DNA of 15,932 nucleotides from Desulfatitalea sp. (GCA_013041835.1 JABDRH010000021.1:1-15932), one strand, 5' to 3'; counted from the stretch's first letter, positions 6,392 through 14,785 are shown. Numbers and translations: made by a program. Notes: generated by a model from the sequence alone, not told the origin.

Positions 6392-6414
6392 GTGCGAGCC
6401 CTTAGGGTTCGCAC
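6392..6414. repeat. Inverted repeat downstream of gltX
   Basis: Arms GTGCGAGCCC and GGGTTCGCAC around TTA pair at 9 of 10 positions. It lies between the gltX stop and its terminator and may stabilise the mRNA 3' end. Confidence 0.5.
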
Positions 6415-6483
6415 AAAGACAAGCAAGATGGGGGAATTCTTTCTTTCCCGCGCCCCAAGCTGCCATTTGTACAGAGACACCCG

Positions 6484-7890
6484 TTAGCCATTCGATGATT
6501 CAATATAATCGATTGCCCGGTCCAACCGGTCCAATACCCGTTGCTTGCCCAGCACGACCATAATTTCAAATATACCGGGGCTGACGCTGGTGCCGGTCAG
6601 CGCCACGCGCACCGGCTGGGCGATTTTGCCCAATTTGATTTCAAATTTCTCCATGAGTTGGACAAAGATCCGCTCAAGCGACGGCTCATCAAAGCCATCC
6701 AACTCGGCCAAACCTTGCCGCAAGTCCCGGAGGGGTTCCAGCACGCTGCCTTTGAGGAACTTTTTGGCGGCCTTTTCATCCAGGTTAAGGCCTTCATTGT
6801 AATAAAAATGGGCCTGCAGGGCCATTTCCTGCAATGTTTTGCTGCGCGGTTGCAGGGTGGCAATAGCGCTGTGCAGGTAGGCATCGTCGTGTGCCTGCCA
6901 CCCCTGGGCGGCAAGAAACGGGAGCAGTTGCGGGGCGATGGCCTGGGCCGTGGCGGCCTGAATGTGGTCGGCATTAATGGCGTTAAGCTTCACTGCATCG
7001 AAAATGCCGGCTGACTTGCCCACCCGGTCAAGATCGAATTTTTCAATCAGTTCCTGCCGTGTAAAAAATTCCTGGTCGCCGTAGGACCATCCCAGACGGG
7101 CCAAAAAGTTGATCAGGGCATCGGGCAGCAGCCCCATGTCGCGGTAGGCGGTCACCGAAGTGGCGCCATGACGCTTGGACATGCGGGTGCGGTCGTTGCC
7201 AAGCACCATGGGCACGTGGGCAAATTCAGGCAACGGGCTGCCCAAGGCCTGATAGAGCAAGATCTGCTTGGGGGTATTCATGACATGATCGTCGCCGCGA
7301 ATGATCGTATTGACGGCCATGGACGCATCGTCCACGACCGCCGCCAGGTTGTAGGTCGGCATGCCGTCGCTGCGCCGCAGGATGAAATCATCCTGCTCCT
7401 CGTTGGCGAATACGATATCGCCCTTGACTTTGTCGGCAACCACCGTCGTGCCGTCCACAGGCGCCTTGAAACGAACCACGGCACCGGGAGTGGGGGCAAG
7501 CCCTTTTTCACGGCAGGTGCCGTTGTATTTCGGTTTGGCGCCCTTGGCCCGGGCGCGTTCACGCATCCGTTCAATCTGGTCCGCGCTGCAGGTGCAGTAG
7601 TAGGCATGCCCCTCGTCCACCAGGCGGTCGATATGCTGGTTGTAGATCGCAAGCCGACGGCTCTGGTAAAAGGGGCCTTCGTCCCAATCAATACCCAGCC
7701 ACGCCAATGCGTCGAAAATGGCCTGCACGGATTGCTCGGTGGAACGGGCAAGATCCGTGTCTTCAATTCTAAGAATAAACGTCCCACCGGTGTGGCGGGC
7801 ATAAAGCCAATTAAACAGGGCGGTTCGCGCGCCACCCACATGCAAGAACCCGGTTGGACTGGGGGCGAAACGCGTCCTAATCGTGCTCAT
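6484..7890 (-). CDS. gltX: Glutamyl-tRNA synthetase
   Basis: This 468-residue class I aminoacyl-tRNA synthetase joins glutamate to tRNA-Glu in the cytoplasm. The Rossmann start has the HIGH-type motif HVGG (17-20) within PSPTGFLHVGGARTALFNWL, RIEDTD at 41-46, and the KMSKS-type loop RMSKR (236-240). Cys99, Cys101 and Cys126 fit the zinc-binding insert of the bacterial enzyme. The C-terminal part (from about 310) is the helical anticodon-binding region. Length is normal for the family. ATG 7890 follows AAAGGAAC. A tRNA-Gln gene lies downstream, so the enzyme might be a non-discriminating form that also charges tRNA-Gln; sequence alone does not settle this. Confidence 0.97.
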   Translation of the reverse strand: MSTIRTRFAPSPTGFLHVGGARTALFNWLYARHTGGTFILRIEDTDLARSTEQSVQAIFDALAWLGIDWDEGPFYQSRRLAIYNQHIDRLVDEGHAYYCTCSADQIERMRERARAKGAKPKYNGTCREKGLAPTPGAVVRFKAPVDGTTVVADKVKGDIVFANEEQDDFILRRSDGMPTYNLAAVVDDASMAVNTIIRGDDHVMNTPKQILLYQALGSPLPEFAHVPMVLGNDRTRMSKRHGATSVTAYRDMGLLPDALINFLARLGWSYGDQEFFTRQELIEKFDLDRVGKSAGIFDAVKLNAINADHIQAATAQAIAPQLLPFLAAQGWQAHDDAYLHSAIATLQPRSKTLQEMALQAHFYYNEGLNLDEKAAKKFLKGSVLEPLRDLRQGLAELDGFDEPSLERIFVQLMEKFEIKLGKIAQPVRVALTGTSVSPGIFEIMVVLGKQRVLDRLDRAIDYIESSNG

Positions 7891-7938
7891 CGAGAGTTCC
7901 TTTATCCGAAGGTGTGTCTTTCTTGGTGAAATTACTTG

Positions 7939-7966
7939 TTGACTTTCATGTTAGTAGAGATAAACT
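7939..7966 (+). promoter_or_regulatory. Candidate distal sigma-70 promoter, plus strand
   Basis: TTGACT (7939-7944), a 16-base spacer and TAAACT (7961-7966). If used, it would give rpmF a leader of more than 300 bases containing the inverted repeat at 8063-8148. Confidence 0.3.
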
Positions 7967-8062
7967 AGCCAAATCCACATTCACGGCTAAAACCTTCCAA
8001 TGACGACTTTCAGAATGCACGAAAGCCGCAATGGATTAAACGGGCGGTGCCAGAATGCCCAC

Positions 8063-8148
8063 GTTCAACGGGGCGGCTGATGATTGTTAATATTATCAGG
8101 TTGATATAAGTACAAGTCGGAAGCCGCCGAGCGAGGGTGCCGTTGAGT
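8063..8148. repeat. Nested inverted repeat, attC-like outline
   Basis: Outer arms TCAACGG and CCGTTGA and inner arms GGCGGCT and AGCCGCC nest around a 43-base AT-rich loop. The ends read GTTCAAC (8063-8069) and GTTGAGT (8142-8148), which fit the integron patterns RYYYAAC and GTTRRRY. No integrase or cassette array is visible, so the resemblance may be chance. Confidence 0.35.
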
Positions 8149-8202
8149 AACATATTTACACCCAAAATACAAGTTGCCCGGGCGTCTAAATGATAATACC
8201 CC

Positions 8203-8231
8203 TTGACAAGCGCAATCAATTTAATTACTAA
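8203..8231 (+). promoter_or_regulatory. Sigma-70 promoter of rpmF
   Basis: A perfect TTGACA -35 (8203-8208), a 17-base spacer and TACTAA (8226-8231). Transcription would start near 8238, about 65 bases before rpmF. Confidence 0.65.
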
Positions 8232-8303
8232 TATCGGCCACACCCGAGCGAGTAGCAAAACAAGCATATTATTTATTAATTACAAAGATTTGGGAGATTT
8301 CTC

Positions 8304-8486
8304 ATGGCATTACCGAAAAGAAAGATTTCCAAGGCGAGACGGGATAAACGGCGCACCCACCAAAAAATAGAGGGGCCCGACACCTCTACCTGCCCGGAGT
8401 GCGGTGAGGCCGTGTTACCCCACCATGCATGCGCGAGTTGCGGCGTTTACAAGGGACGAAAAGTTGTGGATACCGATGAAGATTAA
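8304..8486 (+). CDS. rpmF: 50S ribosomal protein L32
   Basis: This 60-residue protein of the large ribosomal subunit starts MALPKRKISKARRDKRR, the usual basic L32 opening. It carries a zinc ribbon with Cys30, Cys33, Cys43 and Cys46 and ends in an acidic tail. Length is typical. GGGAGA lies 7 bases before the ATG. In many bacteria rpmF leads the plsX-fab genes; here an acyl-CoA dehydrogenase follows after 27 bases, so rpmF probably heads this lipid operon. Confidence 0.97.
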   Translation: MALPKRKISKARRDKRRTHQKIEGPDTSTCPECGEAVLPHHACASCGVYKGRKVVDTDED

Positions 8487-8513
8487 TGACTGAAAAAACG
8501 AGGATGAACACGA

Positions 8514-10160
8514 ATGGATGAGAATACTTTCCGCGGACTGGACGAAGAATCTCGTCAAATGGTGGTGGATACGGTTCACCAGCTTAGAATGAATTTATTG
8601 AGCAAGGAAAACATCCTGAAATGGGACCAGGAGGAGGTATTTCCCGAAACACAGATCCGGGAAATGCTGGGTCCGGAAATCGGCCTGCAACTGCTCTTCA
8701 TCCCCGAAGAATATGGCGGTATGGGCGGCGGCGCCCGGGATTCGTGCAAAGTAACCCAGGAGATGGCCAAAATATGCCTGGGGGTCGGCACCGGCTTTTT
8801 TGCCATTCAGTTGGGCACCGACCCGATTCTGGTGGGCGCCACGGAGCAGCAGAAACAAAAGTGGCTGGGCCGCATCGCCGAAGGCGAATCGCTGGTCGCC
8901 TATGCAGTGACCGAACCGGGCGCCGGCAGCAACCTGGCCTCCCTTAAAACAAAGGCCGAACCGGTGACCGATGGTAAGGGTAAAATCACCGGCTACAAGA
9001 TCAACGGCACCAAGCAATTCATCTCCACCGGTGGGTACGCGGATATCGTGACGGTGCTGGCCGAGACGCCTGAAGGCCCTTCCTTTTTTATCGTTGAAAA
9101 AGGCATGGAAGGTTTCAAACAGCACAAGGGAGAAGAAAAACACGGCATTCGCGCATCCAACACCTCTCCCCTGACCTTCAGCGATGTGTTCGTACCGATC
9201 GATCACCTGATCGGCGGCGAGCCTGGCAAGGGACTCAAGCAGGCCAACAAGGTGTTCGGCTACACCCGCCTGATGGTGGCATCCATGGCGCTGGGAGCGG
9301 GGCAGGAGGCCTTGGAAATCGCCATCCCTTACGCCAAGGAGCGCATTCAATTCGGCTCTCCGTTGTCCGAAAAACAGGGGTATACCCACAAGCTCATCGT
9401 GCCCAATGCGGTGCGCCTGGCCGCGGCAGATGCCTATATTGATGAAGTGGCCCACATGCTCGACGGCAGCGAAGCGGATCTGCAGGTCGAGGGCGCCATC
9501 GGAAAACTGTTCACCACCGAAGCGGCCGACCGCTGCGCCAACGATTGCATCCAGGCTTTGGGCGGCTACGGATATATCTGTGAATTCGGTGTTGAAAAGA
9601 TTAAGCGGGATGTCAAAATCACCTGCATTTACGAGGGCACCAGCGAAATTCAGCAGAACATCATCAGCACCTTCCGCTGGAAAGCCAGTCGCAAGAGCAA
9701 GGGACAGTTCTACGGCCGGTTGGCCGAAGAGATGCAGGCCCTTGATGGTGAGATGGCCGATATCGGCGCTCGATTCTACGGTATGGCCGCGCAGGCGCTG
9801 AACCAGACCATCGACCTGGCCCACAACCACCGTTTGACACGGCAGCAGGCCGTCATGTTCGACCTGTCGGATATGATGACGCATGTGGAGGTGGGTGTGG
9901 CCATGGCGCGCAAAACAGCACAGTTGGTGCGCGCCAATGATCCCCTTGCGGAAAAGTACAAAGCCATGGCGCGTGTCTTTGCCGGGGATGTCGTCCACCT
10001 GGTGGGTGACAACGCCGTTCGCATCGCCATGGGCGGCGGTCTGGACGAACAGATCGCCCAGCAACACACGACGAATATCGGCTTTTCTCAGATACCGGCC
10101 GGCCGGGCCGGCCGATTGGCGGACATGGATCGTATTGCGGACATCATTTTCGAGAGGTAG
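8514..10160 (+). CDS. Acyl-CoA dehydrogenase, long form (548 aa)
   Basis: This FAD enzyme introduces a 2,3-double bond into acyl thioesters and passes electrons on, usually to electron-transfer flavoprotein. The core (about 1-385) has VTEPGAGSN (132-140, FAD/substrate region), the beta-domain motif TKQFIS (166-171), ERIQFGSPL (276-284) and CIYEGTSEIQ (371-380) with the expected catalytic base Glu374. Residues 386-548 form an extra helical C-terminal region like that of very-long-chain/ACAD9-type enzymes, compared with about 380 residues for ordinary family members. It follows rpmF and ends 2 bases before fabG, so it is co-transcribed with fatty acid synthesis genes. It could act in fatty acid remodelling or degradation, or on acyl-ACP; the substrate cannot be read from the sequence. 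Confidence 0.9.
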   Translation: MDENTFRGLDEESRQMVVDTVHQLRMNLLSKENILKWDQEEVFPETQIREMLGPEIGLQLLFIPEEYGGMGGGARDSCKVTQEMAKICLGVGTGFFAIQLGTDPILVGATEQQKQKWLGRIAEGESLVAYAVTEPGAGSNLASLKTKAEPVTDGKGKITGYKINGTKQFISTGGYADIVTVLAETPEGPSFFIVEKGMEGFKQHKGEEKHGIRASNTSPLTFSDVFVPIDHLIGGEPGKGLKQANKVFGYTRLMVASMALGAGQEALEIAIPYAKERIQFGSPLSEKQGYTHKLIVPNAVRLAAADAYIDEVAHMLDGSEADLQVEGAIGKLFTTEAADRCANDCIQALGGYGYICEFGVEKIKRDVKITCIYEGTSEIQQNIISTFRWKASRKSKGQFYGRLAEEMQALDGEMADIGARFYGMAAQALNQTIDLAHNHRLTRQQAVMFDLSDMMTHVEVGVAMARKTAQLVRANDPLAEKYKAMARVFAGDVVHLVGDNAVRIAMGGGLDEQIAQQHTTNIGFSQIPAGRAGRLADMDRIADIIFER

Positions 10161-10162
10161 CG

Positions 10163-10927
10163 ATGACGGAAAACAAAGCACGCGTGGTGGTGGTTACGGG
10201 CGGTTCACGGGGCATCGGCCGGGCCATATGTCAAACCATGGCATCGGCCGACACCCAAATTTTTTTCAACTACTTTTCACCGGCTGACCGGGAAGGCGAA
10301 GAGGCGGCGGCCGCGGAGACTATCAAGCAGGTCGAACACGCCGGCGGCACGGCGACCGGTTTCTGGGCCAACGTGGCGGACCAGGCCGAAGTCAGCGCCT
10401 TCGTGGATCAGGTGATGGAGGCGGCAGGGCGCATCGATGTTTGGGTCAATAACGCCGGCATCACCCGGGACGGGCTCTTGGCGCGCATGAAAGCGTCGGA
10501 ATGGGATGCGGTACTCGACATCAACCTCAAAGGCCCTTTTTTGTGCACTCAGATGGTGGCCCGCATTATGGCAGGTCAACGCTCTGGCCGTATCATTAAT
10601 ATGGCGTCGGTGGTCGGCGTCATGGGCAACATCGGCCAATCCAACTATGTGGCCGCCAAGGCAGGCTTGATCGGCTTGACCAAAACGGTGGCCAGGGAGT
10701 ACGCCGCCCGGGGCATCACCGTTAATGCAGTGGCGCCCGGATTCATCGACACGGACATGACCAAAGTGCTGCCGGAAAAAGTAAAAGAGAAGATGATCGC
10801 ATCTGTTCCTTTGGGTCGCATGGGATCGCCCGAGGATGTGGCCGGCGTCGTGGCCTTTCTGGCCTCGGACGCGGCAGGCTACATGACCGGTCAGGTACTG
10901 CATGTCAGCGGCGGCATGTATATGTAA
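10163..10927 (+). CDS. fabG: 3-oxoacyl-ACP reductase
   Basis: This short-chain dehydrogenase reduces 3-oxoacyl-ACP to 3-hydroxyacyl-ACP with NADPH in each elongation round. It has the Rossmann motif TGGSRGIG (12-19), NNAG (96-99) and the catalytic set Asn121, Ser149, Tyr162 and Lys166 (YVAAK). The C-terminal LASDAAGYMTGQVLHVSGG is typical of FabG. At 254 residues it is slightly longer than average. It starts 2 bases after the acyl-CoA dehydrogenase stop, indicating translational coupling, with GAGAGG as the ribosome site. acpP and fabF follow, supporting FabG over other short-chain dehydrogenases. Confidence 0.93.
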   Translation: MTENKARVVVVTGGSRGIGRAICQTMASADTQIFFNYFSPADREGEEAAAAETIKQVEHAGGTATGFWANVADQAEVSAFVDQVMEAAGRIDVWVNNAGITRDGLLARMKASEWDAVLDINLKGPFLCTQMVARIMAGQRSGRIINMASVVGVMGNIGQSNYVAAKAGLIGLTKTVAREYAARGITVNAVAPGFIDTDMTKVLPEKVKEKMIASVPLGRMGSPEDVAGVVAFLASDAAGYMTGQVLHVSGGMYM

Positions 10928-10946
10928 CGCCCGACTTCGCCGGGCG
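10928..10946 (+). terminator. Hairpin directly after fabG
   Basis: The 6-base-pair stem CGCCCG/CGGGCG with a 7-base loop begins right after the fabG stop codon. There is no proper T-run (GGGCTTCATTTATT follows), so it is at best a partial terminator or an mRNA-protecting hairpin before acpP. Confidence 0.35.
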
Positions 10947-10993
10947 GGGCTTCATTTATTAGTCATTCATTTAGCATAACGATTCAGCCCGGA

Positions 10994-11011
10994 AGGTGGC
11001 ATTGACCACCT
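10994..11011. promoter_or_regulatory. Palindrome overlapping the acpP -35, candidate operator
   Basis: AGGTGG, a 6-base spacer and CCACCT form a perfect inverted repeat covering the -35 hexamer TTGACC. A repressor bound here would block the acpP promoter. No known operator was recognised. Confidence 0.35.
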
Positions 11012-11030
11012 GAAGCGCAGGGCATCTTAT
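11002..11030 (+). promoter_or_regulatory. Candidate sigma-70 promoter of acpP
   Basis: TTGACC (11002-11007), a 17-base spacer and TCTTAT (11025-11030). An own promoter fits the high demand for acyl carrier protein. The start near 11037 would leave a leader of only about 14 bases. Confidence 0.4.
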
Positions 11031-11050
11031 CAACTGGAAAGGAGAGGTCA

Positions 11051-11278
11051 ATGTCAGTCGAAGACAAAGTAAGAAAAATTATTGCTGAGAAGTTGAGCGT
11101 AGACATGGAAGAAGTTGTACCCGAAGCGTCGTTCGTGGACGATCTGGGAGCAGACTCCCTGGACCTGGTCGAACTGATCATGTCCATGGAAGAGGAGTTC
11201 GACATCGATATTTCTGATGAGGATGCCGAAAAGCTCGTCACCGTAAAGGATGCCTTCAACTACATCAATAAAAGTTAA
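11051..11278 (+). CDS. acpP: Acyl carrier protein
   Basis: This acidic 75-residue carrier holds growing acyl chains as thioesters on 4'-phosphopantetheine. The attachment motif is DSL with Ser36, inside [15 protein letters not shown]. It has the usual four-helix layout and length. AAGGAGAGG precedes the ATG with good spacing. It sits between fabG and fabF, as in many bacteria. Confidence 0.97.
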   Translation: MSVEDKVRKIIAEKLSVDMEEVVPEASFVDDLGADSLDLVELIMSMEEEFDIDISDEDAEKLVTVKDAFNYINKS

Positions 11279-11283
11279 GGCCG

Positions 11284-11330
11284 CATGCTTGATGTGGGCG
11301 CCGGCACCGGCCGGGCCTACATCAAGCATG
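11284..11330 (+). repeat. Long hairpin between acpP and fabF
   Basis: Arms of 16 bases (11284-11299 and 11315-11330) pair at all but one position, with a further GCCGG/CCGGC pairing in the loop. It starts 5 bases after the acpP stop and has no T-run. It probably stabilises acpP mRNA or adjusts expression between acpP and fabF. Confidence 0.7.
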
Positions 11331-11473
11331 ATACGATCCGCATGCAAATGAAGTGGGAAAAACCCCTTCGATAGGTTCGGCGCATCGGTTATCGAGCCGG
11401 ATGACGGGAGCGGCGACCAACCCATCGCCCTGTTGATCCATCGACTGGCAAGGCGCCTGTAAAGGAGGTTCAT

Positions 11474-12715
11474 TTGGAAAATCGGGTAGTGGTAACTGGA
11501 ATCGGACTGGTGACTCCCTTGGGCATTGGCATTGAGGAGACTTGGTCGGCGCTGATTGCCGGCAAATCCGGCGTGGGTGAGATTACTCGGTTCAATGCAT
11601 CCGAGTACAGCACCCGCATCGCCGCTGAAGTCAAGGGATTCAACGCCCAGGACTTCATGCCAAAAAAAGAGGCCAATCGGATCGAAGCATTCATTGCCTA
11701 TGCCATCGCCGCCTCACGCATGGCCTTGGAAGATTCCGGATATAAGGTCGACGGCGACAATGCCAACCGCATCGGCGTGCTCACCGGTTGCGGGTTGGGC
11801 GGCCTGCACATGCTGGAAGTCACCGCCCATACGGTGGACAACGCAGGTCCCAAACGAGTCAGTCCCTTTTTCATTCCCATGATCATCGGCAACATGGCGC
11901 CGGGCATGATCTCCATTCATTTGGGCGCCAAAGGCCCGAACTCTTCCGTGGCGACGGCCTGTGCCGCCGGCGCCCATGCCATCGGCGACGCCTTTGACCT
12001 GGTGCGCTACGGCAAAGCCGATGCCATGATCACCGGCGGTGTGGAGTCAGTGATCACACGCACCTGCATTGCCGGCTTCGGCGCCATGAAAGCGCTGTCC
12101 ACCCGCAATGATGACCCCCAAAAGGCGTCACGGCCCTTTGACAAAGATCGTGACGGTTTCGTGGTGGGCGAAGGCAGCGGTATGCTCATCCTCGAATCCC
12201 TGGCGCATGCCCAAGAGCGCGGTGCCAGAATATATGCCGAAATGGCGGGATATGGAATGAGTGGCGACGGCTACCACATGACCTCACCCTCACCCGACGG
12301 CGATGGCGCTATCCGCTGCATGCAGGCCGCCATAGACGATGCCGGCATTCAGCCCGGGCAGATCGGTTACATCAATGCCCATGGCACTTCCACGCCGCTG
12401 AATGACCTGTATGAATCCCGTGCCATTAAAAAGGTGTTCGGTGATTTGGCACCCAAGGTACCGATCAGCTCCACCAAATCCATGACCGGTCATTTGCTGG
12501 GCGGCGCCGGCGGCATCGAGACCGTCTTCACCACCCTTGCGCTGCAGCACGGTATTTTGCCGCCGACCATCAACCTGGAAACCCCGGGCGATGAGTGTGA
12601 TCTGGACTACATACCCAATGAAGCCCGCCGTGCGAATGTCGACTACGCCATGACCAACTCCTTCGGCTTCGGCGGCACCAACGCCTCGCTGATTCTGAAA
12701 AAGTACGTGGCTTAA
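11474..12715 (+). CDS. fabF: 3-oxoacyl-ACP synthase II (KAS II)
   Basis: This condensing enzyme extends acyl-ACP with malonyl-ACP. The Cys-His-His triad fits the family exactly: Cys163 in TACAAG, His303 in NAHGTSTPLND and His340 in KSMTGHLLGGAGG, with Lys335. The C-terminal GFGGTNASL motif is present. At 413 residues it is of normal length. The start is TTG at 11474: AGGAGG (11463-11468) lies 5 bases upstream, and the protein then begins MENRVVVTGIGLVTPLG. It is separated from acpP by 195 bases holding the strong hairpin and followed by a terminator. Confidence 0.96.
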   Translation: MENRVVVTGIGLVTPLGIGIEETWSALIAGKSGVGEITRFNASEYSTRIAAEVKGFNAQDFMPKKEANRIEAFIAYAIAASRMALEDSGYKVDGDNANRIGVLTGCGLGGLHMLEVTAHTVDNAGPKRVSPFFIPMIIGNMAPGMISIHLGAKGPNSSVATACAAGAHAIGDAFDLVRYGKADAMITGGVESVITRTCIAGFGAMKALSTRNDDPQKASRPFDKDRDGFVVGEGSGMLILESLAHAQERGARIYAEMAGYGMSGDGYHMTSPSPDGDGAIRCMQAAIDDAGIQPGQIGYINAHGTSTPLNDLYESRAIKKVFGDLAPKVPISSTKSMTGHLLGGAGGIETVFTTLALQHGILPPTINLETPGDECDLDYIPNEARRANVDYAMTNSFGFGGTNASLILKKYVA

Positions 12716-13049
12716 GGGAAGGTATAAGGGCGCAGGAAAAGAATAATTCCTCCATCTTTCAAGGATCATCATGCGCCCATTTTTGTCGTTTGACGAAGGG
12801 TGCGCGATCCAATCCTGCACCCTTGCCCCCCTGCATCCGCATTCCCCGAGAGTGTTATAAATCATTCAGCCGGCATCCGCGCCCGCATCGTCATTCAAGG
12901 CTTTTTTCCTTGCGATTCGACGGAGATAAAGTTATGAAACACCGTTAAACCACACGATATGGGGGGGAGCGTGACGGTGAGAATCCCAACAATGGCGTTC
13001 AAACCGGACAAGGGGCGCCGGACCGACCTTCACAGGAGCGTTTCGTTAC
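12716..13049 (+). other. 334-base leader region before rpiB
   Basis: Besides the terminator it holds an 8-base-pair hairpin (12796-12803 with 12817-12824, AAGGGTGC/GCACCCTT) and a weak promoter-like pair (TTGCGA, 17-base spacer, TATGAA) around 12914-12942. It also has a four-codon ORF, MKHR, at 12934 preceded by GGAG, and a C/G-rich stretch near 12961-12967. No riboswitch class was recognised. Confidence 0.45.
12728..12784 (+). terminator. Probable terminator of the rpmF-fabF unit
   Basis: Stem GGGCGCA (12728-12734)/TGCGCCC (12772-12778) is followed by ATTTTT. Its 37-base interior can form a smaller GGAA/TTCC hairpin. The long loop is unusual but position and T-run fit. Confidence 0.55.
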
Positions 13050-13496
13050 ATGAAGATTATCATTGGGTGTGATCATGCCGCATTTGGCTTGAAAGAGACG
13101 GTAAAGCATCATCTAGAAAATCGCGGTGTTCAAGTAGAGGATGTGGGCGCTTTCAGCGAGGCGTCGGTGGACTATTCCCAAATCGGCATGGCCGTGGCGT
13201 CGAAGGTGTCGGACGGCGGTTATGAACGCGGTATTCTTTTGTGCGGCACCGGCCTGGGCATGTCCATGGTGGCCAATCGTTTTGCCCACGTGCGGGCCGC
13301 TTTATGCAATGACCTGTTTGCCGCCAGCATGAGCCGGCGCCATAACAATGCCAACATTCTCGTCATGGGCGGCCGGGTGATTGGCGATGTACTCGCGCTT
13401 GAGATTGTAAACACCTGGTTGGAAACCCCTTTCGAGGCAGGACGACATCAACGACGCCTAGACCAGTTCGATGACCTGGCGGGCAAGGCAACATAG
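13050..13496 (+). CDS. rpiB: Ribose-5-phosphate isomerase B
   Basis: This enzyme interconverts ribose 5-phosphate and ribulose 5-phosphate in the pentose phosphate pathway. The 148-residue RpiB/LacAB fold starts [15 protein letters not shown] with Asp8 and His9. It carries the catalytic Cys65 in [15 protein letters not shown] and the phosphate-binding RRHNNANIL. An AGGAG stretch lies upstream of the ATG. glyA follows after 44 bases, a common pairing in bacteria. Confidence 0.95.
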   Translation: MKIIIGCDHAAFGLKETVKHHLENRGVQVEDVGAFSEASVDYSQIGMAVASKVSDGGYERGILLCGTGLGMSMVANRFAHVRAALCNDLFAASMSRRHNNANILVMGGRVIGDVLALEIVNTWLETPFEAGRHQRRLDQFDDLAGKAT

Positions 13497-13540
13497 CCCT
13501 TATCCCATGCACGGGCGTAAAACACGATAAGGATAGCGCA

Positions 13541-14785
13541 GTGAACGACCCAACCATCGTATCGGTGGACCCTGAAATCGCGCGGGTTCTGGAGCAGGAA
13601 CTGGAGCGGCAGACCAGCCATCTGGAGTTAATCGCTTCGGAAAACATCGCCAGCAAAGCGGTGATGGCGACTCAGGGCAGCCTTCTGAGCAACAAATACG
13701 CCGAAGGGTATCCCGGCAAGCGCTACTATGGCGGGTGCGAATATGTGGATATGGCCGAGGAACTGGCCATCAACCGTGCCACCCGGCTGTTTGGGGCCGA
13801 CTATGTGAATGTTCAGCCTCACTCGGGCTCCCAGGCCAACATGGCAGCCTACTTTGCCCTGCTCGAACCGGGTGACACGGTGCTGGGCATGGATCTGGCC
13901 CACGGCGGGCATCTCACGCATGGGGCCAAGGTGAGCTTTTCGGGACGGCTCTACCGGTTCGTGCATTATGGCGTGACGGCCGAGACAGGCAAAATCGACT
14001 ATGGCGAAGTACGCCGCCTGGCCCAAGCCCATCGGCCCAAACTAATCGTGGCAGGTGCCAGCGCCTATCCCCGCATCCTGGACTTCCAGACTTTTGCCGA
14101 AATCGCCCGGGAGGTAAAAGCCTTTTTGATGGTGGACATGGCTCATATCGCCGGCCTGGTGGCCGTGGGATTGCATCCTTCGCCGGTCCCGGTTGCCGAT
14201 ATCATCACCTCGACCACTCACAAGACCCTGCGCGGTCCCCGTGGCGGGTTGATCCTGGCCAAGGCCCAATTCGAAAGCAAACTGCGCAGCGAGGTGTTCC
14301 CGGGCATCCAGGGCGGCCCCCTGATGCATGTGATCGCGGCCAAGGCCGTGGCCTTCAAGGAGGCGCTTACCCCGGAATTCAAGGATTACCAGGTTCAAGT
14401 GGTGACCAACGCCCAGACCCTGGCCGAAAGCCTGCAAAGCGCCGGCCTGCGCCTCGTGTCGGGCGGCACGGACAACCATCTCATGCTGCTGGATTTGACC
14501 GATTGGGATATTACCGGCAAGGAAGCCGAAACTGCTCTAGGACAGGCCGGCATTACAGTGAACAAAAATGCCGTTCCCTTTGACAGACGCGGCCCGGTGG
14601 TGACCAGCGGCGTCCGCGTCGGCACCCCCTTCTTGACCAGCCGCGGCATGGGCACCGCGCAAATGCGCCAGATCGCCGGTATGATTGTCGAGGTGCTCAA
14701 GAAAAAGGACGATCCTAAAATTTTGGAGCGTACTCGGTCAAAAGTAGCCGAATTGTGTCAAGCGTTTCCGCTGTATCGCGCCTAG
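13541..14785 (+). CDS. glyA: Serine hydroxymethyltransferase
   Basis: This PLP enzyme interconverts serine plus tetrahydrofolate with glycine plus 5,10-methylene-tetrahydrofolate, feeding thymidylate and purine synthesis. The 414-residue protein has the expected LELIASENI (28-36), [10 protein letters not shown] (66-75 region), the PLP-holding Lys228 in STTHKT, and GPRGGLI. The start is GTG at 13541 with AAGGAT upstream; the protein then aligns with the family from its first residues. It is followed by dCMP deaminase, linking one-carbon units with dUMP supply for thymidylate synthesis. Confidence 0.97.
   Translation: MNDPTIVSVDPEIARVLEQELERQTSHLELIASENIASKAVMATQGSLLSNKYAEGYPGKRYYGGCEYVDMAEELAINRATRLFGADYVNVQPHSGSQANMAAYFALLEPGDTVLGMDLAHGGHLTHGAKVSFSGRLYRFVHYGVTAETGKIDYGEVRRLAQAHRPKLIVAGASAYPRILDFQTFAEIAREVKAFLMVDMAHIAGLVAVGLHPSPVPVADIITSTTHKTLRGPRGGLILAKAQFESKLRSEVFPGIQGGPLMHVIAAKAVAFKEALTPEFKDYQVQVVTNAQTLAESLQSAGLRLVSGGTDNHLMLLDLTDWDITGKEAETALGQAGITVNKNAVPFDRRGPVVTSGVRVGTPFLTSRGMGTAQMRQIAGMIVEVLKKKDDPKILERTRSKVAELCQAFPLYRA

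Larger units (their letters stand above)
7891..8303. other. Divergent intergenic region between gltX and rpmF
   Basis: This 413-base stretch separates two divergent transcription units. It holds two plus-strand sigma-70-type promoters (7939-7966 and 8203-8231) and a nested inverted repeat at 8063-8148. I see no supported gene in it. No clear gltX promoter was found. Confidence 0.6.

Noticed and set aside
8010..8267. 85-codon hydrophobic minus-strand ORF between gltX and rpmF
   Set aside because: No ribosome site, it overlaps the rpmF promoter on the other strand, and it is read through the nested inverted repeat.
8595..10181. 528-codon minus-strand frame
   Set aside because: Antisense shadow of the acyl-CoA dehydrogenase, which has clear catalytic motifs on the plus strand.
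12961..13000. Cobalamin-riboswitch-like words (CGGTGAGAATCCC) before rpiB
   Set aside because: The other conserved parts of that riboswitch are absent and no cobalamin gene follows.
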